A stretch of 64,000 nucleotides of DNA, taken from assembly GCA_029718625.1 (NCBI GenBank), contig CM056377.1, positions 36,098,457 through 36,162,456 on the forward strand. Direction: 5' to 3'. This DNA is from Synaphobranchus kaupii. Lineage: Eukaryota; Chordata; Actinopteri; Anguilliformes; Synaphobranchidae. The notes beneath the pieces were generated by a model. That model had not been told where the DNA came from, did not search any database, and saw nothing but the letters and a program-made list of their open reading frames with translations. The translations under genes were made by a program, and so were the position numbers. Below, in pieces: positions 1 through 13,004 of this stretch; the stretch's first letter is position 1; the number at the start of each line of letters is the position of its first letter.

Positions 1-120
1 GGGGGAAAAAATATAATGGAAAAATGTCAGCACAGCAGTAAATCCAGAGGAGTCATGTTCTCCGCACATGGCTCCCACTCTTGGGCTGGGGTTTTATTTA
101 CTTTATTATGCGAGTGCATT

Positions 121-560
121 ATCCCCTTAACTAGCACCGGCCAAAATGAGGTGCTTTAGTTTATTTGCATTCATTGCATTTTTTATGGTGAAATTGCAAT
201 CTGGTCACACAAAATAACGTTTGAAAGCGTTAAAACTCACGATTCTAACTTTTTTCCCCAATGTTACAACGACAACGGTTCCTTATTTTGTAACACTGAT
301 GCAAAACAGGCTCAAACAAAATGACGACTCCTTATGTTCTATGTGTTGTGGAAATCCACAGACAATGTCGGTATCCTTATCCCGGCAAAAAAAAAATCTT
401 TAGGGGAAAAAAAAAAAAAACCTACACTGAGCTTCCGGTACATTGTTTTAGTAATACTTCCTAGAGTCAAACAAACTTCCAGAATAGACCAGAATTATAC
501 CTGTAGGCAAAAAGGTTCAAGAACAGTAACCATTTTTTTTTGCGTTCAAAAAATGTTTTT
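121..560 (+). repeat. Diverged copy of a piggyBac-like MITE
   Basis: The block starting with a CCCCTTAACT motif and running through about position 560 matches 41588-42028 over several segments, for example GTTAAAACTCA, TTTGTAACA, GGAAATCCACAGAC and GGTATCCTTATCCCGG. The second copy has terminal CCCCTT/AAGGGG repeats and TTAA on both sides. The right terminus of this copy is not recognisable, so it looks decayed or truncated. Confidence 0.55.
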
Positions 561-3143
561 GCGTTTAAAATATGTTATCTTGTATACTACACACACTAGC
601 TGGGGCAAGAGACTAATTTCTTCTTCAGTTATGTACTGTTATAGGCTGGCAGTGGCAGCATAACATTATTAAATTATTTATAAGAATACTCTGAGAGTTT
701 ACCACAGAAAATGAAACCATTATGGCAGCAGCACTCAGTTATAAATAATGACATCATTTACAGTAGCATGTGCAAATGACAGGAATCTTAACAGCACCTT
801 CTGGGCACAAGGCCAATTATTTGAGCCCCTCTACCTGTCGTCCGCCCTTGCATTTTGGAAAAGCACTTTCACTTGTAACATGCATCCAGCTTTTTAAATT
901 ATTAATGCAGTGCAGTACATTCCAGCGTCATCCGCCTGATTCTATACGCTCTACAGCCAGGTTTCACCGCCTAAGCTAAATGCACATTGGTGGGACACAC
1001 ACGGATGGCAACAGATGGTAGCTCATTGAAGAGTACAATGGTGACGACTATCAATGCGAATAAAAATAAGCCACGCTATAAGCTGGGTCCATTCCATACA
1101 TTTCCGTAAATTAAATCTGACTTAACGTCAGAATCAGGGAAGGATTAAAGATTTTAAAAAACAGTGTAAAAGGTTGACAAATTTATCCACAAATGTCAAC
1201 GTTCTGAACTGTCTGCCGAACTGCAATGCTTATTGAGTTGTTAAAAAAAACATTTAAAAGAGGGAACAAATGAAGACCATCAATAACACTGATTTAATTG
1301 TTTGGGGAGTTTTATAACACTGGTGTTCCTCACCTAAACTGAAAACCTCACTGCTAAAACAAATTAGCCTAACAGCCACATCCAGATACAGATAGGCTAA
1401 TGTCCTCTAAATTATTTTAAAAACAGCCAAGTTAATTTAAAAATTAATCATGCGTACGAATAAAGTAGTGCATGCTATCTGATTTTTATTGTAATGTCAT
1501 TCTAGTGTACATGCAGAAATACCAAAAAAATGAATTCAGAAATGCCTCAATAAACCCACATCAAATTTAAACCATTTCCCTTTGATTATTGCTATGAGGA
1601 ACAGGACAGGTATCACCAAAATCTACACTTCATACTTTCCAAATGTATCTGTAAAATCTATACTCTTCAAATGTATCTGTTCAAATGAGACTACTGGTTA
1701 TAATGGAAATAAAGCTAATCGATCAGAGTTAACTGTGAGAACTGTAAGAGTAAACTCCAATACAGAATAAATGTTAATGCACAGTATAGGCTAGTATTAG
1801 CCTTTGAAAACCGAAAGCTTTTTCAACATAATAATAACAGCATAACCTCAAAACTTGTGGGAGACGCATAATGGTTCGCAGTAATTTTATTCGTTGGCAT
1901 TTTTTAGATAGAAAATGCCAAACGTGGGATGAGGGTGATCCACAAGATGGACTATTACACAATAGCCGGTAATTGGTGGTCTTTCCACAGCAGTATTCAT
2001 TATGTTAAAGCCCATTACTTCCAGTCTTACGGTCCCATTATAAAAGGACAAAGGCAGACAGATACAGTTGGGAGAATAACACACTAAGAAGAGCTGAACA
2101 CTTCCATCTGAACACAACCGACGCGGGCAAGCATCCGAGCACAAAGAAATGAAGGATTACCACTGGCTCAGCAATCCTACTGTTAAACTCAATTCCACCA
2201 CACCAGTTTTTAGGCTACTGTACGTAAAAATATGGTTAACGTATGTTCCGGAAAAAAAAAAACATTGGTCACAAATGCAATGCTATATGCGGCAGTTTCG
2301 TAGGGCTGTTCAACTTGCTGCTAGCTCAAGATAAAATAAGTGACTTGAGAATTTTCAGAAGTAGGTCTAGATTTTAGGCTAAATGTACTCAATTTAAAAT
2401 GTCAGTGCAGGCAGTATTTCGTAGTGACGGGTTAAATCATCCATAAACAGTATTTCAGAGATGAACGCACATGGTGGTGAAATTAATTAAAAAGAGCAAA
2501 GTCAATGGAACAGTAGCCTAATGCTTCCATAGCTTCCGCAAAGCACATCTCTGAGAGGAATATGCCAACAGCGGACAGATGGGGACCATGTACAGTGCAG
2601 CCTCCACGCTGGGAAAGACCGGAGTCATGAGAACAAAGAGAGCCCTTTCACCCCGTCCCTTAAAAGACACATAAATATATCATCAAAGACTTTGGATGAC
2701 CAGCTACCTGTATATCTTCTCTCTGTAATGACTTTAATAGACAAACTCAATCAGCTTGAACAACAGACACAGCGACGGTGAATGTGAGAAACCCTTCAAT
2801 GCTCGGAATCTGTAATTGCCATCTGGATAAGGTACTGGCGTGAGGGCAGCTTGCAGTGGAAATTTCCATTCCTGGAAGGTTACTGACAGGCGATTATGCC
2901 AGGACATACACTGGGCTCCAGCACCTGAGAGAGGCCGTTTGGATTTGTTGTCCTTGTTTTGGTTTTGCTATTGCTAAGCCACTGAATCCCAGAACACTAA
3001 AATGTGGAAGCCTTATTGATATAGTGGAAGGTTATGAAGTAATGAATTATTAAGTAAACAGTGTGTATATTCCTTATAACAGCACCGACAAACAGTCCAC
3101 TTCCAGAATCCAGCAATACGGAGGACAGCATGCATGGAATGAA

Positions 3144-3212
3144 AGATCTCAATAATCATCATTGGTGGTGTTGATCTCAATAGATCTCAATAATCATCAT
3201 TGGTGGTGTTGG
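3144..3212. repeat. 38-bp tandem duplication
   Basis: The block beginning AGATCTCAATAATCATCATT occurs at 3144 and again at 3182, with a period of 38 bp and near-perfect identity. It is a local duplication with no visible coding role. Confidence 0.8.
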
Positions 3213-4490
3213 CATTTTCACCAGAAGAAAATCTCAAAGGCCAACAAGGCACAGGCCATTCCCACAGAAGAATGAGAAACCAAATCCACCGTATTATTTT
3301 TGAATGACGAGAGGAATTTCTCATCATTTATGGCTTACATTGTTTATAGAAATACCTTTTCTTAAAGTTATTGAAGAATCAACGGATTAAAGAACAAATG
3401 AGGCAAGAGGAAGGTCTCCAACTTCACATCACTTCTGAGACCACTGGACAAGCTAGTTTTGAATCATTTGAAAACGTGTTTTGTATCATTTTGAAAACTT
3501 GTTTCTGCTAATGCTCATGTTTGTGAGTGAATTACTTATTTAATTTCTGTAGTAACATGGGATTTTCATTACAAGCCAATGAATTAACAAATAACATCTT
3601 CAGAATTTTATTGGTCAACTTCAGGAAGCAAAAATATCTGCATACCAGGCATTATGGGTATATTTACAAATACGGGTATTATGGATATATTTACAAAATC
3701 AAATTTAGACACAACACAAGAGGGTACATCACCATCTATGGCAAAATGCTATGCCATTCCGGCAGTAAAGGTTTTGGGATGGCTCATCTGGTGAGCCCAT
3801 TCCCTAATGGCAATTATGGCTAACAGTCTCTATTATATCGTTTCATTAAATTTGAGGGCAAGGAGAAAAAATGTTTGTGTTATCTCATTATCTTCATATT
3901 TGTTAATGGCAAGTTTATATTGCTTCCCTAAAACAATATGAGGCAGGAAATGTACTGTAATGTTAATGTGCAGAACCGAGGGGATGGTGTGATAGTGGCT
4001 TAATAAATGTGAAGACAATATGCAGATGAAATCAGATTCCCATCAGCTGAAGTCAGTCCAGGAACACAGGCGAGCTCACTACCGGGAAACAACACTGGTA
4101 TGGAGAAATATGTTTTTCATTACGTTCTCCTCTTGCACTTAGCACAATAGGGGCAATTTGTTGGAAATATTTTGATATCATTAAAATGCATTCCGTTTCC
4201 AGAAGGACACTGCACGCCGAAAAATGACTGGGATGTACTAGTTAACCTTTTTTGGGGGAAAAAAGGCGGAAATTACTCTTTTTTTTTTTCCTTTTTTTTT
4301 TAAAATGTCTGGTAATCAAAAGCAAACAAACATTTTGCTCTGAGCCTTCATTAACAAAAAAAAACAATGAAAATAATTGTGGCTTAGAGGATTGCCAGTT
4401 GGATCCGATTAATATTAAGGCAACAATTGCTGGTGTGGGCCCAATAACCCAAACCATTAATTTAGGCATTCTGTCTAGTTATACATTTAC

Positions 4491-5464
4491 GGCTCTATTT
4501 TAATAAACCAAACGCAATGGTGAACGCAAGAGTAATCGCTTGGCGGTATCGCTCTGAGGGCGTGTCGGCGAGAAATTTGGTAATTTCATGACGGCAATCT
4601 TGGCGCACCTTATGGCGGTATTGCTAAAAGGCTGGGTTTAAATGTCCAAGGTGTGTCTCTATGGTAGCCAATCAAATTGTTGTTCTCATGCTTTAAAAAA
4701 AAGCCAGTTGGAACGCAATCGCTCCATGCAATTTCATAATGAGCAACCCAAACGCACTGGACCGTCAACGACAAGAGCGATTTTCCGCACAGGAATCAGA
4801 CATACTTGCAACAGAAGTACAGGCTAGGACTGTAGTAATTTATGGATCACAATCCACACCACCTCGTCTCCCAGAAGTTCGGAAGGCACGGGAGGAGGTG
4901 GCGAATGCATTAATTAGCCTACATTAGGTGATGTAGGCATAATTATGATTCAAATGGTAGGCTTATGATTCAACTGTGTCAATGTGTAATTTATATATTA
5001 TAGGCTATTGGCCTACATGATCGCAAGTTTCTTGTAAGCTGTCCTGTTCTATTCTAGTAGTTTAAATTAAAATTAATTAATTAATAATAATTATAGGCTA
5101 TTTGTTCATTAAATGGAAGTGTAATGTTGGCATCACCTATAGACACTACATAGAACTACATGACGAATAAGTTGCCAAATTGCCAGAGTCTATTGCGTTC
5201 CCGCTAAGAGGTGGTTCCAGCTGATCATAACGCAATGGGTTTTCGTTGGTTCAAATTGTCACTGAGCCGAAAGTATTTTAGAACACGCCCCAGACAACGC
5301 CACCCATCCCACTGCAGCGCAAGCGAAAGGATGTTATGTTGAGAATTTGTTGATCCTAGCGGTATTGCTGAGAAACGCCATAGCGCCAGTTTTAAGACGT
5401 TGACGCTGTCAACAAGCTTGCGTTTGACTATACCGTCCCCTTGCGCTGGTTTGAAAATAGAGCC
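4491..5464. mobile_element. Non-autonomous Harbinger-like DNA transposon remnant
   Basis: The ends are inverted: GGCTCTATTTT on the left and AAAATAGAGCC on the right, followed inwards by similar AAACC/GGTTT and CGCAA/TTGCG motifs. Inside, at 4739-4927 on the plus strand, is a short open frame containing RQERFSAQESDILATEVQAR and later PPRLPEVRKA. This resembles the Myb/SANT-like DNA-binding domain of Harbinger accessory proteins. No transposase domain is left. The superfamily assignment rests on that protein fragment and is an inference. Confidence 0.55.
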
Positions 5465-8284
5465 CTCAAAGTTTAGACGTCACTAGTTTTCGAAACTACG
5501 TGTTTTTTGGGGTGCAGTGTGTGTGTCAAGACCAGCGGGTATTGTGTAAGTCTGATACCGTGTACAAGACAATGAAGCTGAGCCAAACTTGAAGTGACAG
5601 GCAGCTTTACCCCCGTTATGTAATCCATTCAGGGGATGGGACAGGAGCGCGAATAGGCAAAATGAAAACTGCAGCTGACATTAGCTATATGGGAAGTAGT
5701 TTTAAATGTAGACTAATGAAGAATTACCTTAGCTTGCACATTGTCATCAGTTGCCTGGCCTGAAACGTACAGTATACATGGCTTGAAACGTATGAAATAT
5801 AACTTTTCTACTATTCATTTTGGTGTCCCTCAGAGCATAATTTTCATAGGCTGGAACAGTACATGAATATGAAGAAATCCTTCACATAGTGAATGGTTAT
5901 TCCAGCATGTTGCAGGATTGATAACCTCCCTCGTTTCGTAGTTACATGCTTTGTTTACTGGACATAAATTAAATATTTCAAAGAGCGCATGCTAATTTAA
6001 CAACAAGTTTGATCATAGTTGCAGTATTTTCAGAATGTGATGCAGGGACTTTTTAACAATTAAAGTGATATTTAAAAAAAAATCTGCCTCAGTTAATAAT
6101 CTGCTCCTCTAACCCTTACTCTCCAACATGGAGACCGTCTGACTAAGGGCCTTCTCAACATCCTGCTATTAAAAGTATCGAGCCAATAAGATGTATTCCG
6201 TTTCCAGTGCGGATTTATAGGCCCATTCTTTGCAGCAACGACATTACAGAGCCGAGTCATTAAGCTGCTTGAGGGGGTAGAAATGCAGGCTAATGTTGAC
6301 AAACTGCTTCCATCTGCTGGCCTTTAGAAACACTGCAGGTCACAGTGAAACGACCCTACTCCTGAGGCAGAACTACTCCTCAGCTCTGAAAAGACCGTGC
6401 TGTGCGATATTCTGCATGATCTCACTTATCCTTACAGTGTGGGGATCAGCTGATGAGGTGGGCACAGTGAATAGGATAGGAGATCCAGATGGGGTTGAGA
6501 TCAGTGGATCTGCACTGGGTGATGCGTGACAACCTCAAATGCAACCTAATCCTTAAATGCATGAGTAAGAAGGACAGGCATGACTATGAAGGTAAAAAGA
6601 TCCTTCGTTAAAATACTGTAGTCAGTAACACAACACAAAGCATCGAACAGAAAAATAAGGCCTGTCCGCGAGAAACATTTAATTTTGGAAAAACATTCAA
6701 GGAGGAAAAACTAATTTACATTGGAACTTCAGCTTATTCACAGTAACATTTTCCAGACATTTTGAAATGAAAAACAAAAGTTGTACGGTCACTTCAGTAA
6801 CAAAATTTCCATTGCGTACTTTACAGGCTCTGTAAAAAATACCAAACCACTGATCTCAGTTTAAAAACAACCAATTAAGTGTCTACTGACAATGACAAAC
6901 CAGCAGCCATAGTCAAAAACACACTTTTATAGCTTTATTTTCTGCAAATATGGCTTCTGCAATCCAGGTATAACTTAGAGAAAATAAACAGCAAGTTGAA
7001 GCTTTACAATATAGGCCAAATTGGCTAATACTGCACTTTGTTGCCCGTCTTATTAATAAAGTCCCAATTTTTAACCTTTCCCTCCGTCCATGGATTCTAA
7101 TATGTTGTCTTCATTAACAAATAAATGACTCAGGACAAATTCTTCACAAATAAATGCTGCATGCAAAGAACATGCAAACGCTTGTTCTAGAACGCGTCTT
7201 TCTATAAATCAGCATGCCTTGTGGGTAAGCTGCAGTTCCTCTGCTGACCAACTAAACCTGACCTTCTCAAATGTCACCGTACATGTCTGTCACTCATTCA
7301 GCTGTCTAAAGACCACCATTTAACACGAAGGGATCGGGTGGCGCTTTAGCTTATGAAACAGAATCCACGTAACTCAGGGAATTCCGTGTTCTTCATGTGG
7401 AACGCTGGCAGGCATTCTATCCCCGAGTTTGGGAGAAGTTTCCAGAGTGGATAAAGTAATGGAGGCTTAAGAACAAACAGGAGCTGGCTCAAGCACTTGA
7501 AGAAGTCTTGCATGTGGTGCCCCATCCTTTTTTTCCTGTCTTTGATCCGGAGGTCGTTATAAGAAATCTTACTGTTGTTCAAACCCTCTGAAGTCCCAGT
7601 CTGGTAAGGCTGGAGATCTAAGGCTGCTGCACTGTACATTCAACAGGCGCCACATCTGTGCGTTGTTGGAACCTTCCATTAAAACACAGTTTAACTAACA
7701 GTACGCCTCGGTCCACAGCAACCCACTACCATGAGAAGAGAATCTGCTACCATACAAATAATATGTTCTTATCATTTTTGTACTTTGTTTAAGTAATGGA
7801 AAGTACCTTAGCCTCTCAATGAGCTGCACATGAAAAATGGTGTAATAGAAACAGCTTATGTGGAACAATCTGCCTTTCCACCATAATGGCTAACGCAATA
7901 AAAAATTATTGGAGCACGTCATAAGACCAAGAGGAGAGACAGGAAGATGGACTGACTGAAGAGCCTAACTACCTTAGCCTATCATATAACAACAGATTAT
8001 CAGATGTTGTGCATTTTCCAGCTTGCAGGCACCCCTCATAAACATGCCTCTTTCTGCAAATGAAGCAAACTGACGTTGTCTTGCTACAGATTAGAACCTT
8101 TTAGTCTGCAAATATAGCGAAGTCAATAGGCCTGGTAGATTTATTTGCTTACCGTCCTTGGCGTGATAATGCCGGCTCATGAGTCTACCCTTCCCTCATT
8201 ATTACACAGTCACCAGTTAATCCTGAATGTCGAATTCACTGTTCTCTGACATAGTAGTGTTGAACATGGCATGGCATCTTAACC
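5465..8284. other. Intergenic, no gene recognised
   Basis: AT-rich sequence with only short open frames. A 97-codon minus-strand frame at 7346-7639 has no recognisable domain and no splice-site context that would support it. Nothing else can be called. Confidence 0.5.
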
Positions 8285-8810
8285 CTTGAAAACAGGTTGC
8301 GCTAAACGGTCCGGACGTATAGCGCTGGGCTGGCAAGTGCAGATGGTGAAAACGAGGGACGTCGAGGCCAGTTGTTCACGTAGCCCAGATACGCGTCCAA
8401 ATAAAGACGTGCCGCGACACATGATACCTCGGGTAGGGCAGGGGTTATGCGCCCCGCCAATCCCCAGAGGTGCGGGGCGATTAGTCCTCTCGTTTTGACA
8501 GAGGAAGCTGATGAGTCCCAACAGAACCAGAGCAGAAGTGACTCCCGTCACTTCAACCCCCCAAAATACATGGTTGCCACACCAGGCCTTTCCTCTGACG
8601 AGCTAGTATGGCACTGACAGCACTTAGTGGGGGTCAGCAGTGTTTTCGCCCATACCGTTGTCCAACATGTCCGTCCCTCCGTACCCAGGATATGAGCTGA
8701 ACAGCCATTTGGAGGACGTATCGTACGTTTTGCGAGACCGCATCAGCATTATCCCCTTGAAGTCCACAGATGTCTGGAAACGTCTGGCTGTTCCAAGTCA
8801 GGTCTTAATT
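8285..8810 (-). other. GC-richer segment with open minus-strand frames, unrecognised
   Basis: This segment is clearly richer in G+C and CpG than its surroundings. On the minus strand, 8279-8551 is open for 90 codons and includes a hydrophobic run (TSALVLLGLISFLC), but it has no in-frame ATG at its start. A second open stretch (about 8800-8640) reads FKGIMLMRSRK before a stop. These could be exons of one unrecognised gene, an old element or chance. I cannot name a family. Confidence 0.2.
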
Positions 8811-8930
8811 ACTTAATTGGCTCCACTGATTAGAAGGAACATGAATCACATGTTGATCTATGTTTCAGCTACGGGGTATCTCTTTACCCTAGACCTGTGA
8901 CCGCAAGTGGACGCCATTGCAGAATATCAG

Positions 8931-9123
8931 GGGTGTCCAACCTTATCCTAAAAGGGCTGGTCTGGACAGTATTTTTGTTCTCGCTCAGCACTAAGACCTG
9001 ATTCTACTTATCAAGGTCTTGAAGACTACGATACGTTAATTAGTTGAATCAGCTGTCGTGGTGCTGGGCTAAAACGAAAGCCTGCACCCACACCGGCCCA
9101 TTTCGGATAAGACTGGACACTCC
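8931..9123. mobile_element. Small MITE with terminal inverted repeats
   Basis: The left end GGGTGTCCAACCTTATCC is mirrored by GGATAAGACTGGACACTCC on the right, giving a 193-bp element with no coding capacity. The inner sequence, including GCCTGCACCCACACCGGCCC, is of the kind often seen in fish MITEs. The superfamily was not determined. Confidence 0.65.
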
Positions 9124-11848
9124 CACTGTGTCAAAATGAGTAACTGTGCCGGCTAGCAAAATCCCGAAATACTGTACGACAGCCATTGTGGCTACCTGCT
9201 GATGGTCGTCATACCGAGTCTCCCGTCCTCTTCGACTCGCTATTAAAAGCCTGGCATCCCCAACATCCAGAGTGCTCTGTCAAATGTGCTCAGTCCACAT
9301 TCTCACAAACCCACCATGCAATATTTAACAAAGCCAAAGTCAAAAGCATGAAATCGATAATAATGATAATAATGATAATAATGGCTACCGCCGTGAAGAG
9401 AGGGGAAATTAAACTAACCTCCAATTGAAATCTCCGGCAGTGGGAATCTCTTCCCCCGTTGTACCCGACAGTGAAGTCGACTGTTACGCTAAGAGCACGT
9501 GTGGAGCTCTTTATCGTCCAGAGAAAACAAGTGTGTAGGATTATAGGCAGCCCTTCCTCATATCTAGAAAAACACTACACCACAATTCAACCATGAGCCA
9601 AGAAATGCAAACGTACTCCTTACCCGGGTATCTTAAGGGCTCATTTTGTGTACAATTGTCCTGGTTGTTGAGCAAAAAATTCTAAACGCCAACAAGATGC
9701 TGTTAACCTGCAGGATCATTAAGGTTGGTTTATGATTTATTATTCTTTGGTTTATGATGGATGTTTTTGCACTGTGCTGTGCTGTATTGTATTTTATACA
9801 CGGGCCCCCATAAACATTGATAAATCAAAGATATATATTTTAAATTCCTCTTAACAATACCTGGGCTGAGGTGTCTCTGGCATATTTTGAACTTTAATAT
9901 TCTAAAGAGTTAGGAAATCTTTGGTAAACCATATTTTATGGTTGTGCAACATCACTGATAAAGAAGATCTTGCTGTCTGAGGCACTTACAAATATTTTTT
10001 TGATGTAAAATAACCTCACTTTGCCGATTTGACAGGGATAAAGCCAATAATGTGAACTTTTTCAACTTCTGCTCCTCTGAGCTACACTGTGCCTGCCTAA
10101 TCCAATGTGGGAATTAAGAGCCTACATTTAACATCTTCCTGAGTCAGCACTGGGGACAAAATTAAGTTCCTGCCCCTTGCACGCCTATTAAAGGTCATAA
10201 ACTTTTCTGGAACAATTAAGCGGCAATTAAACTAACCAGCTTTGGATTTTCCCCCTGTGTATAAAGTAGGCTGTCATGGACGGCCTATAATTTCTAAGTA
10301 GTCTACATGTTTACAACTTGAATACCTGGAATAGGTTTTGCAACAGTACCTATAAGAGAAGGTCCACACTTAAGATGAAATGTCCTTTTATATTAGAGGT
10401 AGACCCACACCTCTTTCTGCACCACTGAAGAACATTTTTCTAATTATCTCCAGTATAGGCATGTTGGAGACTAATTATCAAGGTCAAATAATAGTGCAAA
10501 GTGAGCCACCGAGGCATATAACTTAAGTGAATGCCTCTTGACTTTTTACCATTCATTTCTGCTTTGCAAGTAGAGTCCTTGAGTAGTGGGGCACACAGTG
10601 CTAACCTCTTGTCCCATATTCCCCCCCCAGTGCTTCTTCTTGTGCTCTGGTCCAAAACTCAGCACTGACCACTGCTCTAATTAGCAATGAATCATACGAT
10701 AATGGACTTTAGCGACAGTGTGTCACTTCCTCTAGTTGTTACACTGAGCAACTGGGTGGAATTTGGCCACCTCATTCTCCTTCCTTTGGTAACTGATGAC
10801 TACAATTCTTTGCCACAAGTAGAGATTAATGCCTTTTCCAAATCAAAGCTGAACAATATGGGCATACCACAACAGTATCATTTTCTTATAAAACTCATAT
10901 GAAAAAAAAAAAAAAACTAATTTCCCATTGTCGTGTAGTTTTTGAAGTACTCTGCCAACCACGTAGGCTAATGACAATGATTTTGGTCCAGTTTATCAGA
11001 AGATATAGGCCTAGGCTAAGTCTAATCTATGCAAACACGATACAATACCAATACATACCCATAATAATTTTAGTTGCAAGTTAAATGTTACACGTGGACC
11101 ACAAAAATTGGTACTCATTAGTTCAGTGTTTTTGTCTACAAGACAACATAATGCAGAAAACCCTCAAATATTGTTTTTAATATAAAATTATAGCTACAGA
11201 AAATACCATCTTCAAATGGACAGTGTGTATGGAGAAACCTACTTGCTCTAATAGTCCTGTTAAAGCTGAGGTCATTGGTACATGAAAATCCTGCAAGAAA
11301 ATATTTGTTTGATTGTTAATCCAAAAGCATGAAGCAGAAGTGGTAGGGCAGGAGTGTGTTATCTAAAAAGAAATAATCATATGGAGACCTTTTGAAGACC
11401 TAGGGATTCCAGTCTTGTCAAGTGTTGTCAATTTAGTTAAACACAAACCAAATTGCGCAGTCACTCTTGCGCCATGTAGGACTATTACATTAAACACAAC
11501 CTGAAATGAAAGGCACTTCCTTTCACAAATCAACACAAGAACATGACAGAATAAGCCCTTTATGGCTGGCTTTCAGTGTAATTATATGAAGTATTAGTTA
11601 ACAAATTGCTATAAAGACATAACCGCAGGTACAAACTTGTCTACGCAGTTATAGGTCTGATGAGAACGTTTCCATGCTGTAGTGATTTTGAGCAAGTAAA
11701 GGGCATTGCCAAGAAAAACGAATTAAAATAACCAAGTCATTGCTTTTGATTCTAATTTCAGAAACAGCAGGGACAACTTTCCGTTGTGTCTATCTACAAG
11801 TGGTGCGTCGGTGACCAGTAATTGCGTGCCTTCCCAAAATAAAATTGA
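9124..11848. other. Intergenic, no gene recognised
   Basis: AT-rich sequence with a small (GATAAT)-type repeat near 9357-9381 and a poly-A run at 10900-10915. No frame or splice pattern resembling a known gene was found. Confidence 0.5.
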
Positions 11849-12061
11849 CGATGCTGTTTATTGAAGGGATTGCTCGAGCAGTTATTCAACACACTGGACA
11901 GAACGCCTTCAGTAACATATGAAATATGCAACAAGATTATTCGCTTGTTGGAAAATGATCCCAATAGCAAGTTATCTAAAGCCGCTGAAGTAAAAAGCAC
12001 AGCTGTGGAAATGCTTGGAAAGCTTTATGTGGGATTGCCGAGTTATCTTACAGCTTTATGA
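11849..12061 (+). other. Possible coding fragment with HEAT/TOG-like helical look
   Basis: A plus-strand frame from 11849 to a TGA at 12059-12061 encodes a helical-looking stretch containing NKIIRLLENDPNSKL and KSTAVEMLGKLYVGLPSYL. The pattern resembles HEAT or TOG-type repeats, but I cannot place it in a family. There is no ATG at the start, and an in-frame stop lies just upstream. It could be a terminal exon, a retrocopy fragment or chance. Confidence 0.2.
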
Positions 12062-12134
12062 ATAACGTTTGGCTGTTTGACAAATGAATCGGTAACATAA
12101 ATTTGACCAATCATTAAAGCTACAAATTTCCACA

Positions 12135-12319
12135 GGTGGAAATCCAGGGGACATAAAGTAAAAGTCCTCCCCAGTATTTTGTTCCAATCACCTGGATTTG
12201 CTAATTAACATAATTCTTCAGCAAGGAGGTAGAACTAATTAGTGAAATCAGCTGTCTGAGTCTATGGGTGGAAGAAACACATGGTAGGATTTTTACTTTA
12301 TGTCCCCTGGATTTCCACC
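12135..12319. mobile_element. MITE with about 33-bp inverted repeats
   Basis: GGTGGAAATCCAGGGGACAT on the left is mirrored by ATGTCCCCTGGATTTCCACC on the right, and the symmetry continues through AAAGTAAAA/TTTTACTTT. The element is 185 bp with no coding capacity. Confidence 0.8.
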
Positions 12320-12844
12320 CCACGCTTGATTGCACGCCACGCAGACAGGGATAACTAGTTGCCATGCAACTCGTTACCTACCAGCCAAGGTCCGATCGAG
12401 CTAACAAAATCATTTTACGACGCACCAGGGGAATCGCAACTATCTTGATAGCTGAATATGGGGAACTTTTTTAACCACTCCACCTTTAAACAGTATAGCG
12501 GCACACAGATTTTACCGAGAATGAATTGAATTCAATTTGAAAATAGCATCAGCCATCTACACGTTCTATGACGTTAGCTAGCCTGCTACCAAGCTAAAGT
12601 GGTTATCTGTAAAAAGAATTCATTAGCTAGCTAACATAAATAACAAGCGAACTAACAGTTATTCTTCTATAATAATGACACGAGGAAAAGCTACTGGTGT
12701 AAAATCCCTGTAATTCCGCCTCGGTTCTCAATTGTTTAAAAATATAACGTTAGCCACAAAATAACTAAATGAAAATAATGGCGTGGCAAACGTTAGAATA
12801 ACTGGCCAGGTCGCCAGTTAAGTGGTCAAGCTGCACGATCTTAC

Positions 12845-13004
12845 CGTATTTGTTCGGCTCTCTACTGTACTCCAAGATTGGGACAGCGTCTTGCTGGTCT
12901 GTATTGTTGCCCTCAGCAGTCCCTCCATCGCCAGGTAGGTCATTGTTGACCGCGGGGGGTTCGTCGCCCTGCCCAACACGGATAACTACAAATCTCTCGC
13001 TCAT
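12845..13004 (-). CDS. Candidate first coding exon of an unrecognised minus-strand gene
   Basis: On the minus strand an ATG at 13004 (G at -3) opens a frame beginning MSERFVVIRVGQGDEPP and ending ...VPILEYSREPNKYG at a good donor (G|GTAAGA, GT at 12844-12843), leaving one base of a split codon. The segment is acidic, lacks hydrophobic stretches and sits in CpG-containing sequence. It therefore looks like the cytoplasmic N-terminus of a protein whose later exons lie to the left. No convincing second exon was found in 1-12800. The DAVPILEYSR piece weakly recalls the DAVP segment of Na-K-Cl cotransporter N-termini, but this is not enough to name it. Confidence 0.35.

Larger units (their letters stand above)
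1..4490. other. AT-rich intergenic DNA, no gene recognised
   Basis: No open frame here resembles a known protein, and the frames present are short with AT-rich codon use. Two structures are visible: a diverged copy of the repeat also found at 41588-42028 (here about 121-560), and a 38-bp tandem duplication at 3144-3212. A poly-purine/poly-pyrimidine stretch lies around 4250-4310. Nothing else can be supported. Confidence 0.6.
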
